Shown one piece after another: positions 1-7,300 of a DNA stretch of 32,627 nucleotides. Source of the stretch: Candidatus Cloacimonetes bacterium 4572_55 (GTDB lineage Bacteria; 4572-55); the NCBI GenBank assembly GCA_002084765.1, contig NBMB01000052.1:1-32627 (forward strand), given 5' to 3'. Position 1 is the stretch's first letter, and the number at the start of each line of letters is the position of its first letter. The position numbers and the translations under genes are program-made. The notes under the pieces were generated by a model. The model was not told where the DNA came from and ran no database searches. It was given only the letters and a program-made list of their open reading frames with translations.

Positions 1-255
1 TATCCGAATCCCTTTAACCCGATCACGACCATCCGCTATGCGATTCCCAGAGCGAGCGATGTGCAGATCCGAGTCTATAATATTTCTGGCCAACAGGTCA
101 AGACGCTGGTTGACACGCCGCAGGACGCTGGGTATTACTCGGTTGTTTGGGACGGTCGCAACGATCGCGGAAATCAGGTCGGTAGCGGCACATATTTCTA
201 TGTGATCAAGGCTGGTATGGATGAGGCGATGAGAAAAATGGTTCTGCTGAAATAA
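1..255 (+). CDS. C-terminal tail of a secreted/surface protein (FlgD-like Ig, type-A sorting domain), 5' partial
   Basis: The reading frame is open from the first base and stops at TAA 253-255; the start lies outside the window. The 84 visible residues begin YPNPFNP and continue through GQQVKTLVD, AGYYSVVWDGRND and GSGTYFYVIKAG to a basic end (MRKMVLLK). This is the FlgD-like Ig fold / type-A C-terminal domain found on many exported proteins of the FCB group, where it acts as a type IX secretion or cell-surface sorting signal. The catalytic or binding part of the protein is missing, so its function cannot be given. The motif is normally present in dozens of genes per genome, which makes it a likely place for an assembly to break. 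Confidence 0.85.
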   Translation, partial: YPNPFNPITTIRYAIPRASDVQIRVYNISGQQVKTLVDTPQDAGYYSVVWDGRNDRGNQVGSGTYFYVIKAGMDEAMRKMVLLK

Positions 256-285
256 GGAAATTTTTCGGTAGGTTTATTTTGTGAC

Positions 286-326
286 TAAAAAAAGACCCTA
301 AGGGCTTGAAAACCTTTAGGGTCTTT
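286..326. terminator. Bidirectional hairpin terminator between convergent genes
   Basis: AAAGACCCTAAGGG (291-304) pairs with CCTTTAGGGTCTTT (313-326) with one imperfection near the loop. On the minus strand the hairpin is followed by seven T (complement of the A-run 287-293), a classical intrinsic terminator for the DUF2442 gene. On the plus strand the T-run is short (TTT then C), so termination of the left gene may be weaker. The stop codon of the minus-strand gene lies inside the stem. Confidence 0.75.
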
Positions 327-579
327 CGCTATGCAGCTTCAGATAATTGGCTGAGAAATCTTCTCCTTGAGGCCAGAAAACCCCACCCAACGGATCGACA
401 GCCGCCTGCTTGAAATAGCGAGGATTTCGCAGTCGCCAAAGAATGTCTCTCTTTTCGATCTGGCTCTGCAAAGATACTTGACTCTGCTTGCCATCTTCCC
501 ATTTCAGTTCGAGCCGGAAATTTTCTTTGGGGGAAACAGACGTCACCTTGATCCAGGGAGTTTTAAGCCGTGAGTTCAT
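316..579 (-). CDS. DUF2442 domain protein
   Basis: The 87-residue product carries the DUF2442 pattern: W-I-K-VTSVSP, then RLELKWEDGKQSQVSL, a run ILWRLRNPRYFKQAAVD and the signature GGVFWPQGEDFSANYLKLHS. The family is small, of unproven function, and is often encoded beside a DUF4160 protein in what looks like a toxin-antitoxin-like pair; no DUF4160 partner is visible here. I chose the ATG at 577-579 because a GGAGAG Shine-Dalgarno lies 5 nt upstream and because the resulting length is normal for the family. The frame is open further, to an ATG at 675, but that extension is unlike the family. It is convergent with the left gene and ends in the shared terminator. Confidence 0.8.
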   Translation of the reverse strand: MNSRLKTPWIKVTSVSPKENFRLELKWEDGKQSQVSLQSQIEKRDILWRLRNPRYFKQAAVDPLGGVFWPQGEDFSANYLKLHSERP

Positions 580-950
580 CCCATCTCTCCATTGATTTGC
601 CAGGCTACTCTGGGCATGATTTAACCTCAGGGAAACTAAAGGAAAATATATAAGAAAAAATAAGCGGCGACACATAGACGTGAACTTATATGGTATGGGT
701 CATTTTGGCAAGTGCTAAGTGCGCGCTGTAAAAATTTTTATTCGTTATGGGGATTGTTGGAGTGTGGAGCTTTCTCATACAATTCTCGATAAATTCGCAC
801 AGCGGTTCTCCGATTTTCCTCTGATTACGCCAGTCCCTCCCCATTCGTAATTTAACAGTATTCAGTTCAAAAACCAACCACTTTTTTGTGGCGTTATCAA
901 ATAAGATAAGCTATACTTGATATTGGTCAAACTTATGTTTTCCTTGTTGA

Positions 951-1051
951 TAGCCTGCATTATTCATAAGCCTCGGAGAACCAGAGATATCAGATGTTTG
1001 ATATTTAATGGGTTAAAGTCTATTTTTAACGACATTTCCAAGAGAACTCAG
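951..1051 (+). repeat. Dispersed repeat, copy 1
   Basis: Positions 954-1051 match 32523-32620 without gaps over 98 bp, with two substitutions (at 986 and 989). Including TA plus one mismatch, the match extends to 951. Identity ends sharply on both sides. It begins CCTGCATTATTCATAAGCC and ends CCAAGAGAACTCAG. No clear terminal inverted repeats and no transposase are visible, so its type (IS end, non-autonomous element, intergenic repeat) is open. Confidence 0.9.
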
Positions 1052-1143
1052 CTTAGAATTTCAGAACCCTTATTTGGGCTGACTCTGCGCTCTCTGTGAC
1101 TCTGTTGCGAATATAGTGAAATGCGCGCAAAAGCTCCGTTTTT

Positions 1144-1173
1144 CTGAAGAAAATTTGGCAAAAAAGATATAAT
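1144..1173 (+). promoter_or_regulatory. Possible promoter for the NRPS genes
   Basis: A perfect TATAAT (-10) lies at 1168-1173, with only a weak TCTGAA/TGAAGA match at -35 spacing (1144-1150). It would give a leader of about 160 nt that includes the three TAATCTGCG units. This is the best candidate seen, but the region is AT-rich and chance matches are likely. Confidence 0.3.
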
Positions 1174-1191
1174 TCTTTAATTATCAATTCT

Positions 1192-1218
1192 TAATCTGCG
1201 TAATCTGCGTAATCTGCG
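1192..1218 (+). repeat. Tandem repeat, 3 x TAATCTGCG
   Basis: Three perfect 9-bp units (1192-1200, 1201-1209, 1210-1218). The same family, in reverse orientation and with a T-to-C type change, occurs at 16832-16849, so this is a dispersed short repeat, not a local accident. Confidence 0.8.
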
Positions 1219-1338
1219 GACCGATTTCCGTGATGACGAATAATCCAGGATAGAATCACTTTGTCGAACTTTTTTTTTATTGAATTTCAGAGACCCCCAG
1301 AACCTCGTCTCCGTGAAATAAGCGAAAGGTGAAGAATC

Positions 1339-4300
1339 ATGTCTGTTTCAAAACAATCTATAAGTCCGCTGAATCATAAAAAATCGTCCTCCCCGATGAC
1401 CCAGGAGGAGCGACGCCAATTGCTCGTAGAATGGAACGATACCGCGGCTGATTATCCTCAAGATATCTGTATCCACCATTTATTTGAAGCTCAAGTCGAA
1501 AAATCACCGGATAATATCGCGGTAATTTTTGAAGGAAAAACGCTCACCTATCAAGAACTGAATACCAAAGTCAATCAGTTGGCGCATTATTTAACGACTT
1601 TGGGGGTGTGCGCGGACACCTTAGTCGGTATCTATATCGAGCGTTCTTTAGAAATGGTGATTGGTTTACTGAGTATTTTGAAAGCGGGCGGAGCTTATGT
1701 GCCGCTTGCCACCAATTGGCCAAAGGAACGTATAAAATATATCCTGGATTCTCAAGGCATTGCGCATATCCTTACCCAATATACCCTGTTGCCGACTCTC
1801 CAAACACTGCAATGGCAGGTGCCAGAGTTGACAAATATCTTATGCTTAGACGTCCAGACCCCAGACCCGCCCCCAGAGGCTTTGAATCTTAAGGCGACTC
1901 AGGCATTATGGGACAATGTTGCCGAACGAGCTACCGACGATATTACCGCAGGTGGATTTATCAGCAGCTACACCGGCGAGTCCTTTACTGAAGCAGAGGT
2001 CGCTGAATATAAAAATCGTATGATCGAACTGACCCAACCCTATCTGGCTCAAAATAAACGGGTGTTGGAAATAGGGTGCGGGTCGGGACTGATCATGTTT
2101 TCTATTGCGCGTCAGGTGGATTTTTATGTCGGGGTTGATCCATCAGAAGTCACGCAAGCTCGGAATCAAGAGCACCTGCTTTCGCAAGGGCATACGAACA
2201 TCAAACTGGTCACGGCTTTCGCGCACGATCTGGATACCATAGACTCGACGCAGTTTGACCTGATTATTTTAGCCAGTACCGTGCAGTTTTTCCCCGGCTA
2301 TCTCTACCTACAACACATAATGGAAATGGTGCTGGATAGCTTAGCTCCTGGTGGAACGCTATTAATCGCGGACGTCATGGATCCTCGTCAAAAAGAGGAT
2401 TTCAGAATGTCGCTGGAAATTTTCAAAAAAAACCAACCCTCTCACAAAGCGTCTCGAACTAAAACATACTTGGAAAGTGAATTATACATTGATGAAGATT
2501 TTTTTCAAACTCTGCCGGAGACAGTGGATAGCATTGCCAACGTATCTGTTTCCAAACGTGAAGCCGGCTTTGACAGCGAGCTACGATATCGGTATGACGT
2601 TCTCATCAAGAAAAAAAGTGCTGTTGGAGATCCTGTCGATCCATCTATTTCTGACCTGACTATTCCCAGTCGAAAAAATATCTGGACAAATTGGCACATA
2701 AATCAGCAAGGTGTTGGGAATCCGGTTACAGCCCTTACCCCGGACAACTTGGCGTATATTATTTATACATCGGGCTCTACAGGTACTCCAAAGGGCGTTG
2801 TTGTTCGCCACAAACCCGTAATCAATCTGATTGATTGGGTGAACAAGACATTCCATATCGGTTCAAGCGACAGAGTTTTATTTATCACTTCATACTGTTT
2901 TGATTTATCAGTATATGATGTTTTTGGTTTACTTGCCGCTGGCGGTTCCATCCATATCGCCTCGGATTCTGATCTAAAAGACCCTGAAAAATTGGCGCGC
3001 GTGCTTTACGATCAGCCGATCACATTCTGGGACTCCGCGCCAGCCTCTCTCCAGCAACTTGTCGCATTCCTCCAGTCTCCGCATTCCAATCATTCCACGA
3101 CCCAGTCGCTCCGGTTGGTATTTCTCAGCGGCGATTGGATTCCGATTACTTTGCCGGATATTATCAAAAAGGCTTTCTCCGGAACTCGGGTGATCAGTCT
3201 TGGCGGAGCCACGGAAGCAACGGTGTGGTCAAACTACTTTCCGATCGAAGAAATCTCCCCCCATTGGATTAGTATTCCATACGGGAGACCCATCCAGAAT
3301 GCCAAGTATTATATTTTGGACGATCAGCTTAATCCATGTCCGATTGGCGTTGCTGGATTTCTGTATATTGGCGGAGAGTGCCTTGCGGAAGGATACGCGG
3401 GCGACCCTGAACAAACCGCGCAACGATTTATCCCTTGCCCTTTTAGCGAGGTTCGTGGAAAAACAGGTGCCCGCTTGTACAATACCGGTGATCTATCTCG
3501 GTATTTTCCTGACGGCAATATGGAATTTTTGGGACGCGTAGATACCCAGGTCAAGATTCGCGGTTTTCGGATTGAGCTTGGCGAGATCGAAACAGTACTG
3601 GCAGCGCATCCCACTGTGCGAGAAAATGTCGCGGTTGTCCATGAGTCCCATGGCGACAGACGTCTGGTGACCTATCTGATACCCAATCAAGGACAACGTA
3701 TTGATAATGCGGAAGTAAAAGCTTTTTTGCAAAAAAAATTACCCGAATATATGATACCGTCATACTTTATTACCTTAGAAAAGCTGCCGCTCACGTCAAA
3801 CGGGAAACTCGACCGCAAAGCCTTATCTCAGTTATCCATAGAAAGCTACCAGTTATCCAAAGAGACTTTTGTAGCACCTCGGACGCCAGAAGAAAAGATG
3901 CTGGCGGGAATTTGGACAGAGGTGTTGGGGATTGAACGGATCGGAGTTCAGGACAACTTCTTTGAACTGGGTGGACATTCCTTGCACGCCACCCGCTTTA
4001 CTGCCGCAATCCGCGAAAAATTTAAAATTGACTTATCCCTGCGTAGTCTGTTTGACCATCCGACAATTGCCGCGCAAGCCAATATCATATCGGGCATGAG
4101 CGAGATCCAAAGTCTCGATTCGAGCGACCCAAAAGCCCAGCCCGATACTCCTTTGTCTGAGAATCAGTTGTCTGAGAATCAGCGGGGCTGGTGGTTGTTT
4201 GAGCAGCTGTATCCCCAAACGCCGACGTATCATATTGCGCTGGCTTTTAAATTGACAGGCGCGCTGAATGTTTCCGCGCTGGAACAGGCAGTGGATGAAA

Positions 4301-7300
4301 TCCGCAATCGTCACAATAGCTTGCGAACGACTTTTTTTCTCAGCAAAACGGGCGTCCCGCAACAGCGTATCTTGCTCTATCCGCCTGGCTCAATTATAGC
4401 TAAGGACGCCAGCATATTTCCTCTGGATCAAATTCAGGCGGAAACCGATTTATTCATCGCTGAAGAAACGCGTCACCCTTTTGATCTGACAAAAGATAGC
4501 TTGATGCGGATCAGTTTGTTGCGCGTTCAAAAGGATACACATCTACTACTTCTGACTTTCCACCACCTTGTCTCGGATGGGTGGTCGCTCACTCTTTTTT
4601 TAGATGAATTATCAACGCTTTATTCGGATTTCAGCGCGAATCGACCAGCTTCTTTATTGGAGCCTCCGGCTCAATACCGCGACTTTTGTTCCTGGCAACA
4701 ACAGTGGCTGACAACCAAAGAAAAGTCCGAGTCCCTGGCGTATTGGGAAAAACAGTGCCAAAATATTCCGGTATTGCATCTCCCAGGCGATAAACCTCGT
4801 CCAGATCATCAAACTTTCTTGGGCGCGCATCAGGCATTGCACATTTCTTCGGAATTAACCAATGCTTTGCGCCGGCTCGGTCAGAAGAATGGAGCCACAT
4901 TGTTTATGACTTTATTGGCTGGTTTCAAAGCCTTACTCTACCGGTACACGGGTCAGAAGGATTTATCTGTCGGGACCGCGGTGGCAGGGCGAAACCGAGT
5001 GCAGTGGGAGAAAGCTATCGGCTTATTTATCAATAATTTGCCATTACGAACTCAGATTGATAGTTCGCAAGCGTTTACGACATTTTTGCGACAGGTGCGT
5101 GAAGTCACATTGGCGGCTTATAGCCATCAGAACTTTCCGTTTCAAATGATGGTGGATTTGGTAGCGAGTAAAAAAGCGTCACCGTCACGGCTGGACAGTG
5201 CTCCTCTGTTCCAAACCTTTTTCTTGATGCAAAATTTTGAATCGCTCGATCTCTGTTTGGACGACGTGACCGCGACGCAGTTTGACGTCGATACCGGCAC
5301 ATCCAAAATAGATTTGACGTTGGAATTATATGAAAAGAATGATGACGGAGGTTTGGTAGGCTGGTTTGAATATAAAAAGGATTTATTTAGCCCAAAAATG
5401 ATGCAACGCATGGTCGGACATTTTACCGCGCTGTTGGCGTCCATTGTGGAAAACCCTGGACAGAAGTTGCAGGAATTGCCTTTATTGACAAAAGAAGAAC
5501 TGGACTCCTTAGCTCCGTTCGCTCCGAATAGCGTTGCCGCGCAAGCTATACAGATTCCTGAGAAAGTCAAAGAATTGCATAAAATTATAAAAAACCGATT
5601 ATCATGGGATGTTGAATCCCCAGACCCCCTGCAACGTGATAGTCAGCCGCTGCGCTCTCCGGCAATTTTTATTTTATCACCGCCTCGATCAGGATCGACT
5701 TTACTACGCGTCATGTTAGCCGGATCTCCTGACCTGTTTGCCCCGCCTGAGCTCGAATTGCTCTCCTTTACGAATTTAAAAGCTAGATTTATGGCTTTGT
5801 CCATAAGGCATGAACCCGTGTTAAAAGGGCTCATCCGAGCGGTAGTAGAACTAAAGGGATGCACTGAAAATGAGGCGCGGAATATTCTCAAAAAACAGGA
5901 ACAGGAAGCGACTTCTACACAAGAATTTTACGCCCAACTCCAAGACTGGTGCGGGACAAGACAGCTAGTGGATAAGTCTATTCATTACGCGATATCGCCC
6001 GAGATACTTCAACGGGCAGAACAATATTTTGAGGGTGCTTTATATATTCATCTGACTCGCCATCCCTATGGAACAATGAACTCGATTGAAAAATTGGGTT
6101 TAGAGCAAGACGAATTTGGCCACATCCCGAGTTTCACGTCTCGGGAATTGTCAGAATATACCTGGCTGATCAGTCATGGGAATATTTTATCCTTTTTGAA
6201 GCAAGTCCCTGAATCCCGTCAATATCGGGTTCGCTTTGAGGATTTGGTGAAACAGCCTAAGCGTATCTTGGAGGGATTATGCGACTTCTTGAGCGTACCA
6301 TTTCATAAGGAAATGTTGGAGCCTTATAAAGAAAAATATCAGCGCATGACCGATACTCTTGCCGGTTCCAGAATTGGCGATCCCTATTTTCATGAGCATA
6401 AAACCATTGACGCCCACGTGGCCGAATCCTGGAAAAAGGATTTTACCCCAAGCCTGCTCAGTGAATACAGCTTAGCGGTTGCGAGTAAACTGGGTTACTG
6501 GGATGTGGGCTATCCACGCCGCCTCGATTATGAGGTATTGGCTCAAACAAATCTCACCCCAAATCAGTTATTGATTTGGCTTAATTTCCAATATGATCCG
6601 GAAGCGTCGCCTGCTTTTTATACAGCGTATCGCTTTCAACTCCCACTAACCATCCAGCCTGCTATTTTTATTCAGGCTTTCGTCGATGTAGCGCAAGCTA
6701 ACGACATACTCCGCACTGTTTTTAGCGAGACCCAGGGTATTCCCAAACGACAGGTCTTGCCCGCTATTGAGAAAAACGTCGAGTTTTTAGATTTTTCCAA
6801 AACTGAGAAAAGCCTCAGCGATTGGCTTGGTCAGCGAACAGAAAAATCTATTGATATGACCCAGAAATGCTTTGACAGCGCGCTTATTAAGTTGGCTGAT
6901 GAACAATTCGTTTGGTATTTCAAGGCGCATCGCATCATCATTGACGACTGGAGCTTCAATCCGATTTTTGATCTTGTGGCGACAAGATATCACGCACTGC
7001 TCACGGATCCGAGTCCAGCCTCTCTCTTGACTCCTTCTTATCAAGATCATGCGGATCAACAACGCCAGTATCTAAGCTCCGGCACATATCAAGAGGACGC
7101 TCTGTTTTGGGATGAGTATGCAGTGCATCATCCCCTCAGTTGGTATGGAAAACGTTTCTCTACATGCGCTTATACAAATACTTCTCTATATACTTTGAAA
7201 TTGCCTCAAGCCACCCAGAATCGTCTGGAAAACTGGCGTAAGACCGAGCCAAACGAGGCTCTAATGAATCTTATTGGTGCCGCATTGGCAGTCTATCTGC

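Larger units (their letters stand above)
580..1338. other. Gene-poor intergenic region upstream of the NRPS genes
   Basis: About 760 bp with no coding sequence I can support. It holds one copy of a dispersed repeat (951-1051), CTCTG-rich sequence (1081-1107), a 3 x 9-bp tandem repeat (1192-1218) and a possible promoter (around 1144-1173). A minus-strand frame at 686-877 and a plus-strand frame at 917-1099 are open but resemble nothing known; the latter runs through the repeat. Confidence 0.6.

Noticed and set aside
580-675. Longer start for the DUF2442 protein with a hydrophobic N-terminus
   Set aside because: The extension is not typical of the family and has no good ribosome site, whereas the internal ATG has GGAGAG at 5 nt.
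686-877. 63-codon open frame on the minus strand
   Set aside because: No ribosome site and no recognisable domain; it lies next to repeats. Kept as part of the gene-poor region.
917-1099. 60-codon open frame on the plus strand
   Set aside because: It runs through the dispersed repeat and matches no family; the same repeat in copy 2 is not in a comparable frame.
5632-6507. Sulfotransferase as a separate gene or as contamination by an inserted element
   Set aside because: It is in frame with NRPS sequence on both sides, with no stops or internal start signals.
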